Positions 57,005 through 64,000 of a stretch of 64,000 bases of DNA are shown one piece after another. How positions within the stretch are numbered: position 1 is the stretch's first letter; every line of letters begins with the position of its first letter. Made by a program: the position numbers and the translations under genes. The notes beneath the pieces are model-generated. The model had not been told where the DNA came from. It saw nothing but the letters and a program-made list of their open reading frames with translations, and searched no databases. Source of the stretch: Chloroflexi bacterium UBA4736 (lineage in GTDB: Bacteria; Chloroflexota; Dormibacteria; Dormibacterales; Dormibacteraceae); NCBI GenBank assembly GCA_002404015.1, contig DHIW01000052.1, forward strand, positions 1-64,000, written 5' to 3'.

Positions 57005-59848
57005 ATGCGCAGCGAAAAGGTATTCCGAGAAGTAAGCAGCCGGCCCCACTTCCCCGAGGTGGAGCTCGAGGTCATGCAAGCCTGGGCGGAGGAAGGCACC
57101 TTCCGGAAGAGCCTGGCCCAGACCGAGGGGAAGCCTCGCTTCGTCTTCTACGAGGGACCGCCCACGGCCAACGGCCACCCGGGCACACACCATGTGCTTG
57201 CCCGCGCCTTCAAGGACCTGTTCGGGCGCTACAAGACGATGAAGGGCTTCTATGTGGAGAGGAAGGCCGGCTGGGACACCCACGGCCTGCCGGTCGAGCT
57301 CGAGGTGGAGAAGCAGCTCGGCATCTCGGGCAAGCAGCAGATCGAGGACTTCGGCATCGAGCGGTTCAACAGCCTGTGCAAGGCCAGCGTCCACGAGTAC
57401 GTGGACGAGTGGCGCGTCTTCTCCGAGCGCATGGCGTTCTGGCAGGACTACGACGACGCCTACTGGACCTACCACTCCGACTACATCCAGTCGGTGTGGT
57501 GGGCCCTGAAGCGGATGTGGGATCAGGGCCTCATCTACAAGGGCTTCCGGGTGGCGCCCTACTGTCCCCGCTGCGCGACGCCGCTGTCCAGCCACGAGCT
57601 GGCACAGGGCTACCAGGACGACACCCCCGATCCCAGCGTCTTTGTCCGCTTCCGCCTGAAAAACGAGCCCGGGACCTCCATCCTGGCCTGGACGACCACG
57701 CCCTGGACGCTGCCTGGCAACGTCGCCTTGGCTGTGGGCGAGGACATCGACTACGTGAAGGTCGAGCGGAACGGGGAGCGCCTGATCCTGGCCGAGGCCC
57801 GGCTCTCGGTCCTGGAAGGCGAGTACACGGTCGTGGAGCGCCTGAAGGGCAAGGACCTCCTGGACCTCGACTACGAGCCGCTCTACCCCTACTCGGTGCC
57901 GGCAGAGGGCCGCGCCCAGTACGTCGTCTCGGCCGACTTCGTATCCACCGAGGACGGCACCGGGGTCGTGCACACGTCGGCGCTCTACGGCGCCGACGAC
58001 CTGCGGCTCTGCCAGGAGAAGGGCATCCCCTTCCGCCACACGGTGGACCTGCGGGGCCGCTTCTTCCCCGAGGTCGAGCAGTTCGCCGGGCTGTTCGTCA
58101 AGGACGCCGACCCCGAGATCACGGAGGACCTCCGCGAGCGGGGGCTGCTCTATCGGGACGGCCAGATCCGCCACACATACCCCTTCTGCTGGCGCTGCAA
58201 GACGCCCCTGATCTACTACGCGCTCGACTCCTGGTACATCCGGACGACGGAGCGCAAGGCGGAGCTGCTGGCCAACAACAACGCCACCAACTGGGTGCCC
58301 GAGCACATCAAGGCCGGGCGCATGGGCGACTGGCTGGAGAACAACGTCGACTGGGCGTTCTCCCGGTCTCGCTACTGGGGCACGCCGGTGCCGATCTGGG
58401 TCTGCGAGGGTTGCGCCGAGCAGCGCTGCGTCGAGTCCGCCGTAGAGATCGGGCTCGACCCGGAGGCCGACCTCCACCGCCCATACGTCGACGACGTGGT
58501 GCTGAAGTGCGCCAGATGCGGCGGCGACATGCGCAGGGTGCCCGAGGTCGTCGACTGCTGGTTCGACTCCGGCTGCATGCCTTTCGCCCAGCGGGGCTAC
58601 CCGCAGAAGAACCGCGAGCTCTTCGAGCAGACCTTTCCCGCCGACTACATCTCGGAGGCGATCGACCAGACGCGGGGCTGGTTCTACTCGCTGCTCGCGA
58701 TCTCTACGCTCAACTTCGGCCAGAACTCCTTCCGGAACGTGATCTGCCTGGGCCACATCCTCGACGCCGAGGGCCTGAAGATGAGCAAGTCGAGGGGCAA
58801 CATCATGGACCCCGACCAGGCGTTCGCCGAGTTCGGGGTGGACGCGGTGCGCTGGCTCTTCTTCACGCAGCAGGTGGGAGAGAGCTACCGGGTGGGGGCC
58901 AAGACGCTCCAGGACGTGGTTCGCCAGTTCCTGCTCACGATCTGGAACGTCTACTCCTTCTTCGTCACCTACGCCAACGTGGACGGCTTCGCGCCAGGGG
59001 TCGAGGAACCGGTGCCGGTCGGGGAGCGGCCGGCGCTCGACCGCTGGCTGCTGGCCCGGCTGAACGGTCTCGTCACGACCATGGGGAAGGCGCTCGACGC
59101 CTACGACGTGAACGGCGCCGCGCGGCCCATGGAGGCCTTCGTCGAAGACCTCTCCAACTGGTATGTTCGGCGCTCTCGGCGCCGCTTCTGGAAGTCGTCC
59201 TCCGATCTGGACAAGCTGGCCGCCTACCAGACCCTGCACACCTGCCTGGTCACCATGAGCCGGCTGCTGGCCCCGTTCACGCCCTTCGTGGCGGACGCCC
59301 TGCACCGAAACCTGGCCGGCTCCAGCGCCCACCTGGCCGCCTTCCCGGAGCCGGACCCGGCGCTGCTCGACAAAGCCCTGGAGGAGCATATGCGGGTCGC
59401 CCGCCAGATCGTGGCCGATGGCCTGGCCGAGCGGGACAAGGCCCGGATCAAGGTCCGCCAACCGCTGCGTGCCCTTGACGTGTCGTTCGAGCCGCTGCCG
59501 GACGAGGTCGACGCGATCGTCCGCGACGAGCTGAACATCAAAGAGATCCGCTACAAGCGGCCGCTCAAGCTGGACACCGAGATCACGCGAGACCTGATGC
59601 TGGAGGGCAAGGCCCGCGACCTGGTCCGCCTGATCAACGCCGAGCGCAAGGCGGCCGGCCTCAACGTGGACGACCGCGTGGTCCTCCACTGGTGGGCCAG
59701 CGGCGAGTATGAGGAGGCTTTCCTGCACTATGGCGGCTACATCGGGGCCGAGGTGCTGGCGGTGGACGTGATTCGGGAGCGCCCGGCCGGGCTGGCCGGG
59801 TCTGACCTGGGAGACAACTTATGGATCGGGCTGAAACCAGCCGGCTGA
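57005..59848 (+). CDS. ileS: Isoleucyl-tRNA synthetase, IleS2 (eukaryote-like) type
   Basis: A 947-residue class I synthetase. The HIGH motif reads HPGTHH (residues 58-63, in EGPPTANGHPGTHH), and KMSKS is at 592-596. The editing domain includes TSILAWTTTPWTLPGN, and the anticodon-binding domain is complete. GPPTANG-PG-HH and GWDTHGLPVELEVEK are features of IleS2, the eukaryote-like type often resistant to mupirocin, rather than the IleS1 of most bacteria. No C-terminal zinc domain is seen. ATG 57005 follows the T-box; nearby upstream starts lie in the terminator stem. It overlaps lspA by 28 bases. Confidence 0.95.
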   Translation: MRSEKVFREVSSRPHFPEVELEVMQAWAEEGTFRKSLAQTEGKPRFVFYEGPPTANGHPGTHHVLARAFKDLFGRYKTMKGFYVERKAGWDTHGLPVELEVEKQLGISGKQQIEDFGIERFNSLCKASVHEYVDEWRVFSERMAFWQDYDDAYWTYHSDYIQSVWWALKRMWDQGLIYKGFRVAPYCPRCATPLSSHELAQGYQDDTPDPSVFVRFRLKNEPGTSILAWTTTPWTLPGNVALAVGEDIDYVKVERNGERLILAEARLSVLEGEYTVVERLKGKDLLDLDYEPLYPYSVPAEGRAQYVVSADFVSTEDGTGVVHTSALYGADDLRLCQEKGIPFRHTVDLRGRFFPEVEQFAGLFVKDADPEITEDLRERGLLYRDGQIRHTYPFCWRCKTPLIYYALDSWYIRTTERKAELLANNNATNWVPEHIKAGRMGDWLENNVDWAFSRSRYWGTPVPIWVCEGCAEQRCVESAVEIGLDPEADLHRPYVDDVVLKCARCGGDMRRVPEVVDCWFDSGCMPFAQRGYPQKNRELFEQTFPADYISEAIDQTRGWFYSLLAISTLNFGQNSFRNVICLGHILDAEGLKMSKSRGNIMDPDQAFAEFGVDAVRWLFFTQQVGESYRVGAKTLQDVVRQFLLTIWNVYSFFVTYANVDGFAPGVEEPVPVGERPALDRWLLARLNGLVTTMGKALDAYDVNGAARPMEAFVEDLSNWYVRRSRRRFWKSSSDLDKLAAYQTLHTCLVTMSRLLAPFTPFVADALHRNLAGSSAHLAAFPEPDPALLDKALEEHMRVARQIVADGLAERDKARIKVRQPLRALDVSFEPLPDEVDAIVRDELNIKEIRYKRPLKLDTEITRDLMLEGKARDLVRLINAERKAAGLNVDDRVVLHWWASGEYEEAFLHYGGYIGAEVLAVDVIRERPAGLAGSDLGDNLWIGLKPAG

Positions 59849-60300
59849 TGAACGGTCGCCTGCTCTTCGTGGGCCTGGCGGCCGTCATCTTCGTGCTGGA
59901 CCGGATCACCAAGGGCCTGGTGGCGGCCAACGTCGCGCCCGGTACCGAGCGGGCCGTCCTGCCCGGAGTCTGGATCACGAACACCCAGAACGCGGGCGCG
60001 GCATTCGGGGTTGCCCAGCAGGGAACGGCCATCTTTCTGTTCGCCTCGATCGCCGTGGCGCTGGGGCTGGTCGTCTACGTGGCGCGCAGCCGGATCTCCA
60101 CCTGGATCTCCGCCCTGCTGGGGCTGATCCTCGGAGGCACGCTGGGGAATGGCTACGACCGCCTCTTTCACGGCTCCGTCACCGACTTCATCGCGCTCCA
60201 CGTCTGGCCGGTGTTCAATGTCGCCGACTCTGCGATCACGATCGGGGTAGTCGTCCTTCTGATCGGGTTCTTCCTACGCCGAGGCGGCGAAGCTCGCTGA
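59821..60300 (+). CDS. lspA: Lipoprotein signal peptidase
   Basis: A 159-residue membrane aspartyl protease with four helices, cutting signal peptides from lipoproteins. Catalytic Asp113 (GNGYDRLF) and Asp136 (FNVADSAI) are present, and NAGAAFG is at 57-63. GNGYDR replaces the more common GNLIDR. ATG 59821 lies inside the ileS end. A lipoprotein substrate is encoded 2.7 kb downstream. Confidence 0.93.
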   Translation: MDRAETSRLMNGRLLFVGLAAVIFVLDRITKGLVAANVAPGTERAVLPGVWITNTQNAGAAFGVAQQGTAIFLFASIAVALGLVVYVARSRISTWISALLGLILGGTLGNGYDRLFHGSVTDFIALHVWPVFNVADSAITIGVVVLLIGFFLRRGGEAR

Positions 60301-61181
60301 TAGCCAGGGCCCCGGCGCGCCGCCTGGACGCCTGGCTGGCAGAGGCGGAGCCCGAGCTCAGCCGGTCTGCCGCCACGCGTCTGGCTCGAGCCGGCAAGGT
60401 GACGGTGAACGGCAAGCCGGCCCGGGCCACGGACTCGCTGCGGATCGGCGACCTGGTCGAGTTCGAGCTTCCGGCCACCGTCAACCTGGAGCCCGTGGGA
60501 GAGCCGATCCCGCTGGACGTGGTCTATGAGGACGAGGACCTGGTCGTCCTGAACAAGCCGGCCGGGATGGTGGTCCATCCCTCGGCCGGGCACGCCTCGG
60601 GTACCCTCGTGCACGCCCTGCTGGGGCGAGGCGGCCAGTGGTCGGCGGCAGGCGGCGCGGGCCGGCCCGGCATCGTCCACAGGCTGGACAAGGGAACCTC
60701 GGGCCTGATGCTGGCCGCCCGCAACGACGTCGCCCACCGCTCACTTTCGGCTCAGCTGGCGGACCGCTCGCTCAGCCGCAGCTACCTTGCGATCGTGAAG
60801 GGCCGGCTGGGTGCGGACCAGGGCGTGCTGGAGGGGCCCATCGGCCGTCATCCCAAGGACCGCCTGCGGATGGCCGTCGTGGCAGGCGGCCGGGCGGCCC
60901 GGACCCGCTACGCGGTGGTCGAGCGGCGGCCGGGGCATACTCTCGTCCGATGCGAGCTGGAGACCGGCCGGACGCACCAGATCCGGGTGCACCTGGCGGC
61001 GCTCGGGCACCCCATCGCGGGTGACCCCGTGTATGGCCGGCGGCGTTCCCTCGGTGACCCCGAGCGGCCGATGCTGCACGCGACGGCGCTCCGCTTCCGC
61101 CATCCCCGCACGGGAGCCGAGATGGTTTTCCAAGCCCTGCCGCCGGCCGACTTCCAGAACTTCTGGGAGTCCCTGAGCTGA
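60297..61181 (+). CDS. rluD: Ribosomal large-subunit pseudouridine synthase RluD-like
   Basis: A 294-residue RluA-family enzyme. An N-terminal S4 domain (RRLDAWLAEAEPELSRSAA; ARAGKVTVNGKPA) is followed by the catalytic domain with VLNKPAGMVVHPSAGH, the catalytic Asp in IVHRLDKGTSGLML, and GRTHQIRVHLAALGHPI. The open frame for the S4 domain has no ATG, GTG or TTG before GTG 60399, which would cut the domain in half. CTG 60297 overlaps the lspA TGA (CTGA), the spacing used by GTG and ATG starts elsewhere here, so I place the start there; ATA 60300 is another option. Confidence 0.85.
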   Translation: MIARAPARRLDAWLAEAEPELSRSAATRLARAGKVTVNGKPARATDSLRIGDLVEFELPATVNLEPVGEPIPLDVVYEDEDLVVLNKPAGMVVHPSAGHASGTLVHALLGRGGQWSAAGGAGRPGIVHRLDKGTSGLMLAARNDVAHRSLSAQLADRSLSRSYLAIVKGRLGADQGVLEGPIGRHPKDRLRMAVVAGGRAARTRYAVVERRPGHTLVRCELETGRTHQIRVHLAALGHPIAGDPVYGRRRSLGDPERPMLHATALRFRHPRTGAEMVFQALPPADFQNFWESLS

Positions 61182-61201
61182 GCCGGCCGGGCCGCCCCCT
61201 G

Positions 61202-61759
61202 TTGGTCGTCATCTCCGGCCCGGGCGGGGTGGGCAAGGACTTCCTGATCTCGCGGCTGCTGGAGGACAACCCCAACCTGCGCTACTCGGTGTCCTATACG
61301 ACGCGGCCCAAGCGCGCCTACGAGGAGGACGGCAAGCACTACACGTTCGTGAGCGAGCAGGAGTTCCGCAGCCTCGTGGCGCAGGGCGAGTTCCTCGAGC
61401 ACGCGACCATCAACGGCTATCTCTACGGGACCTCGGAGGACCGGGTCGAGCAGCTCCAGCGGCAGGGCCACGACGTCATCCTCAAGATCGACGTGAAGGG
61501 GGCCGAGAACGTCCGCCGCCGGCGTCCTGACGGAGTTCTCATCTTCGTCGCGCCGCCCTCGATGGAGGAGCTCATGCGGCGCCGGCTGGAACGGGGCACC
61601 GAGACCCCCGAGGTCATCGAGGCCCGCCAGCGCCTGGCCGAGGTGGAGATGTCCTTCGCCGACCGCTACGACTACGTGGTCGTCAACGACGACGCGGAGA
61701 GGGCCCTGAAGGAGATCGAGGAGACCCTCCGCCGCGAGCGCGAGAAGCGCCGCCGATGA
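61202..61759 (+). CDS. gmk: Guanylate kinase
   Basis: A 185-residue P-loop kinase phosphorylating GMP. VVISGPGGVGKDFLISRLL is the ATP loop (residues about 2-20), and SVSYTTRPKRAYEEDGKHY binds GMP. The lid is RRRLERGTETPEVIEARQ. The P-loop has Asp where Ser or Thr normally follows GK, which is unusual. TTG 61202 is the canonical start; CTG 61178, overlapping the rluD stop (CTGA), would add eight residues (LSRPGRPL). The coaBC start overlaps its stop. Confidence 0.9.
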   Translation: MVVISGPGGVGKDFLISRLLEDNPNLRYSVSYTTRPKRAYEEDGKHYTFVSEQEFRSLVAQGEFLEHATINGYLYGTSEDRVEQLQRQGHDVILKIDVKGAENVRRRRPDGVLIFVAPPSMEELMRRRLERGTETPEVIEARQRLAEVEMSFADRYDYVVVNDDAERALKEIEETLRREREKRRR

Positions 61760-62985
61760 GCCCGCTGGAGAAGTCGGAAGTGCCGGCCGCCGTCCGCGGC
61801 CTGCGCATCGCGGTGCTGGTATCGGGCGGGATCGCCGCGTACAAGGCGGCCGACCTGGTCTCCCAACTGGTGCAGGCGGGGTGCCGGGTCAGGGTCGGCA
61901 TGACCGCCGCCGCGACCCGCTTCGTGGGTCCGACCACGCTGCACGGCATCTCCGGCCAGCCCGTGCTGAGCGACCTCTGGTCGCCGGCCGGAGCCCCCGA
62001 GCCCCACGTCGAGCTCGGGGACTGGGCCCAGGTGGTGCTGGTGGCCCCGGCCACCGCCAACACGGTCGCCCGCCTCGCCCGCGGCGAGGCGCCTGACCTC
62101 GTCTCGGCGACCGTCCTCGCCGCCCGGGGACCGGTCGTGGTGGCGCCGGCCATGAACGACGCCATGTGGGCGAAGCCAGTGGTCCAGGAGAACGTGGCGG
62201 CGCTCCGAGCCAGGGGCCTGCTGGTGGTGGACCCGGAGTCCGGCCACCTGGCCAGCGGTCACAAGGGCGCCGGTCGCCTGCCAGCTCCGGCGGCCATCTT
62301 CGCCGCTCTCGAGTCTGCGGTTCGGGGGCGTTACGACCTGGCCGGCAGACGGGTCGTGGTCAGCGCGGGCGGTACCCGGGAGCCGATCGACCCCGTCCGC
62401 TTCATCAGCAACTACTCGAGCGGCAAGATGGGCTTCGCGCTCGCGGCGGCCGCCGCCGAGCGGGGCGCCACGGTCAGCCTGGTCTCGACCGCCCAGCATC
62501 CGGCCCACCTGGGCGTGCGGGTGCGGCCGGTGGAGACGGCCTCGGAGATGCTGGCGGCCCTGAGCGACGAGCTGAGCTCGGCCGACCTCCTGGTGATGGC
62601 GGCGGCGGTGGCCGACTTCCGGCCTGCTCAGGCGCAGGGGACCAAGATCCGGCGTGAGGAGCGCGCCAGCCTGACCCTCGAGCTGGAGAAGAACGTGGAT
62701 ATCCTGAAGGAGCTCGCCGGGCAGCCGGGCAGCGAGGCAGTCTACCGGGTGGGTTTCGCTGCCGAAGACGCCGACCTGGAGCAAAAGGCGGTCGAGAAGC
62801 TCCAGCGCAAGGGCCTGAACGCGATCGTAGCCAACGACATCAGCCGCTCTGACATCGGCTTCGGCAGCGAGCACAATGCCGGCGTGATGCTGTTCCGAGA
62901 CGGCACCCGGGTCACGCTCGATCGGACCAGCAAGCGCGAGATGGCGGACCGCATCCTTGACGAGATCGTGGCGAGGCTCCCTTGA
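61756..62985 (+). CDS. coaBC: Bifunctional CoaBC (Dfp), coenzyme A synthesis
   Basis: A 409-residue fusion. The N-terminal flavoprotein CoaC decarboxylates phosphopantothenoylcysteine: His84 in PHVELGDW, and PAMNDAMW at 131-138. The C-terminal CoaB adds cysteine to phosphopantothenate: VVSAGGTREPIDPVRFISNYSSG split across about residues 201-223, and ANDISRSDIGF. The substrate flap at 161-178 reads ESGHLASGHKGAGRLPAP; the cysteine normally at the Ser167 position (LACG) is missing. ATGA overlap with gmk; TTGA overlap with the next gene. rpoZ, often between gmk and coaBC, is absent. Confidence 0.92.
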   Translation: MSPLEKSEVPAAVRGLRIAVLVSGGIAAYKAADLVSQLVQAGCRVRVGMTAAATRFVGPTTLHGISGQPVLSDLWSPAGAPEPHVELGDWAQVVLVAPATANTVARLARGEAPDLVSATVLAARGPVVVAPAMNDAMWAKPVVQENVAALRARGLLVVDPESGHLASGHKGAGRLPAPAAIFAALESAVRGRYDLAGRRVVVSAGGTREPIDPVRFISNYSSGKMGFALAAAAAERGATVSLVSTAQHPAHLGVRVRPVETASEMLAALSDELSSADLLVMAAAVADFRPAQAQGTKIRREERASLTLELEKNVDILKELAGQPGSEAVYRVGFAAEDADLEQKAVEKLQRKGLNAIVANDISRSDIGFGSEHNAGVMLFRDGTRVTLDRTSKREMADRILDEIVARLP

Positions 62986-63767
62986 AGCGGCCTTCGATGG
63001 TCCTCCTCGCCTCTCTGGCCGTCGTGCTGGTGGCGGCCTGCGGCGCTCGCACCAAGGCCGAGCAGGACAAGGACGGCAGGGTGCTGGGCGACGCCATCAA
63101 GACCGCCGACTCAAGTGGCGTCACGTTTTCCATGAGCGAGACGCTGGTGCTGACCGGCGGCGACATCCCGAGCGGCAAGCAGGCGGTCATCAACGCCACG
63201 GCCAGCGGCGTGGCCAAGGACGGCAACCTTCAGTTCATCTACAAGATCCCGGAGGGCAAGACAACGGTCAGCTTCGACATGATCGTGGTCGACCAGCAGC
63301 TGTACGTCCGGCCCCACAATGCCACCACCTGGAAGTCCGTCCCGGCGACCACGGCGACAGCGCTCTTTCCCGCGCTTCGCCTCCCACTCATCCGGCAGTC
63401 CGTGCTGCTGGCGAAGTCGGTGTCGGGCTCCTCGCTCAGCAACACCAGCGGCGGCTTTCTCCACAAGTACGCGGTCATGCCTGCCAAGGACCAGCTGGAG
63501 CAGCTCCAGTCGATCCCCCTCCAGGGGAGTGCCGAGACCCAGTTTCTGAAAACGGCGACCGCCGAGGTCGACGCTTTCCTGAGCCTGTCGGGGAACACGC
63601 TCTCGCGGCTCGAGGTGCACCTGAACGGCACCGACCCCAGCACCGGCACCAAGCAGAAGATCGACTCCACGATGACCCTGAAGCCGGGGACCGGCAAGCT
63701 GCAGGTGATCGTGGGTCCGGCCTCGTCGACCCCTGTCAGTCCGGCCGACATCCTGACCGTTCCCTAG
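62982..63767 (+). CDS. Lipoprotein, LppX/LprG-like fold likely
   Basis: A 261-residue lipoprotein from TTG 62982 (TTGA overlap). The signal peptide is followed by the lipobox LVAAC, with Cys20 as the lipid site. The rest is a beta-rich, Ser/Thr-rich domain (SFDMIVVDQQLYVRP; KIDSTMTLKPGTGKLQVIV) like the LppX/LprAFG half-barrel lipid carriers of actinobacteria. That match is by pattern only. The stop codon lies in a 77-bp inverted-repeat element. Confidence 0.75.
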   Translation: MKRPSMVLLASLAVVLVAACGARTKAEQDKDGRVLGDAIKTADSSGVTFSMSETLVLTGGDIPSGKQAVINATASGVAKDGNLQFIYKIPEGKTTVSFDMIVVDQQLYVRPHNATTWKSVPATTATALFPALRLPLIRQSVLLAKSVSGSSLSNTSGGFLHKYAVMPAKDQLEQLQSIPLQGSAETQFLKTATAEVDAFLSLSGNTLSRLEVHLNGTDPSTGTKQKIDSTMTLKPGTGKLQVIVGPASSTPVSPADILTVP

Positions 63768-63841
63768 CAGGGTGCTGAAAAAGGTCGGCGGGGGTCGCCT
63801 GGGCGCCGAAGCACCGTCGATTACTTTTCAGCGGCTTGCTA
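63765..63841. repeat. 77-bp MITE-like element with terminal inverted repeats
   Basis: The ends TAGCAGGGTGCTGAAAA (63765-63781) and the reverse complement of TTTTCAGCGGCTTGCTA (63825-63841) match at 14 of 17 positions, with an unrelated 43-base centre. The GCTGAAAA-type ends resemble insertion-sequence termini. The element supplies the stop codon of the lipoprotein gene and fills the whole gap to priA. It could also act as a transcription terminator. Confidence 0.55.
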
Positions 63842-63842
63842 G

Positions 63843-64000
63843 TTGTTGTACGCGGAGATAGCGGTCGAGGCCGCCCGCGGCCTCGACCGGGAAACCTACA
63901 CCTACGCCGTGCCCCAGGGCATGGAGGTGGTGCCAGGTCACCGGGTCTGGGTGCCGTTCGGGCCGCGCGGCACCTATGGCTACGTCACCGCACTGCACAC
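63843..64000 (+). CDS. priA: Primosomal protein N' (PriA), N-terminal part
   Basis: The frame from TTG 63843 (or TTG 63846) is open to the window end, giving 52 codons. The start LYAEIAVEAARGLDRETYTY and VPQGMEVVPGHRVWVPFG match the 3'-DNA-binding domain at the N-terminus of PriA, which restarts stalled replication forks. PriA commonly follows coaBC, which supports the call. The helicase domain lies beyond the window. Confidence 0.85.
   Translation, partial: MLYAEIAVEAARGLDRETYTYAVPQGMEVVPGHRVWVPFGPRGTYGYVTALH

Noticed and set aside
1..64000. CRISPR arrays, prophage, complete insertion sequences, rRNA or intact tRNA genes
   Set aside because: Looked for repeat-spacer patterns, transposase or integrase motifs, and rRNA/tRNA signatures; none found apart from the short repeats listed.

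Overview
The window is GC-rich, densely packed bacterial chromosome. Most genes overlap by 4 bases (ATGA or GTGA type), GTG and TTG starts are common, and several operon heads look leaderless, with a -10 box about 7 bases before the start codon. The parts list suggests a free-living, apparently single-membrane soil-type bacterium: a division and cell-wall cluster with the 'small basic protein', a Tad-type secretion set without an outer-membrane secretin, HemQ, an F420-type (LLM) oxidoreductase, and a zinc-ribbon protein next to RNase HI. My best guess is Candidatus Dormibacterota or a nearby Chloroflexota/Terrabacteria lineage. This rests on gene content only; no marker phylogeny was run.

Layout. 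1-2.6 kb: the end of a cupin gene divergent from a TetR regulator, a VapBC toxin-antitoxin pair with its own inverted-repeat operator, and a frameshifted small membrane gene. 2.7-15.5 kb: catabolic region. It has transporters (MFS, EamA, second MFS) around a purine module: adenine deaminase, xanthine-dehydrogenase FAD and 2Fe-2S subunits, 8-oxoguanine-deaminase-like amidohydrolase and the molybdenum subunit. An SDR and an acetyl-CoA-synthetase-like enzyme run the other way. 15.5-22.1 kb: two hypothetical genes, then a compact Tad operon (CpaB-like, TadZ, TadA, TadB, TadC and three TadE/G-like proteins). 22.1-30.1 kb: membrane protein, amidohydrolase, MobA (cofactor for the xanthine dehydrogenase), EtfBA, glycosyltransferase, HemQ, LLM oxidoreductase and a DUF3048 protein. 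30.2-34.8 kb: carboxyltransferase-BKACE-BCCP operon, TrmK-like methyltransferase, zinc-ribbon protein, RNase HI and a short SPFH protein. 34.9-35.3 kb: RNase P RNA.

35.6-52.8 kb: the dcw cluster, mraZ-rsmH-ftsL-ftsI-murF-mraY-murD-ftsW-murG-murC-murB-ddl-ftsQ-sbp-ftsA-ftsZ-nrdR. It has a strong promoter and four 10-bp-spaced MraZ-type boxes in front, and a second promoter before ftsA; murE is missing from its usual place. 52.8-64 kb: RraB-like protein, a frameshifted hydrolase, pgeF, yggS, yggT, a T-box leader with an Ile specifier before ileS, lspA, rluD, gmk, coaBC, a lipoprotein, a 77-bp MITE-like repeat and the start of priA.

I found no clearly new defence or mobile system. The points most worth following are: genes whose first domain has no ATG/GTG/TTG start but does have CTG or ATA overlapping the upstream stop (rluD, trmK, the glycosyltransferase extension); the BKACE gene inside a biotin-carboxylase-type operon; the secretin-less Tad operon whose last gene runs into an amidohydrolase remnant; the leader ORF and MraZ boxes before mraZ; and a CoaBC lacking the usual active-site cysteine.
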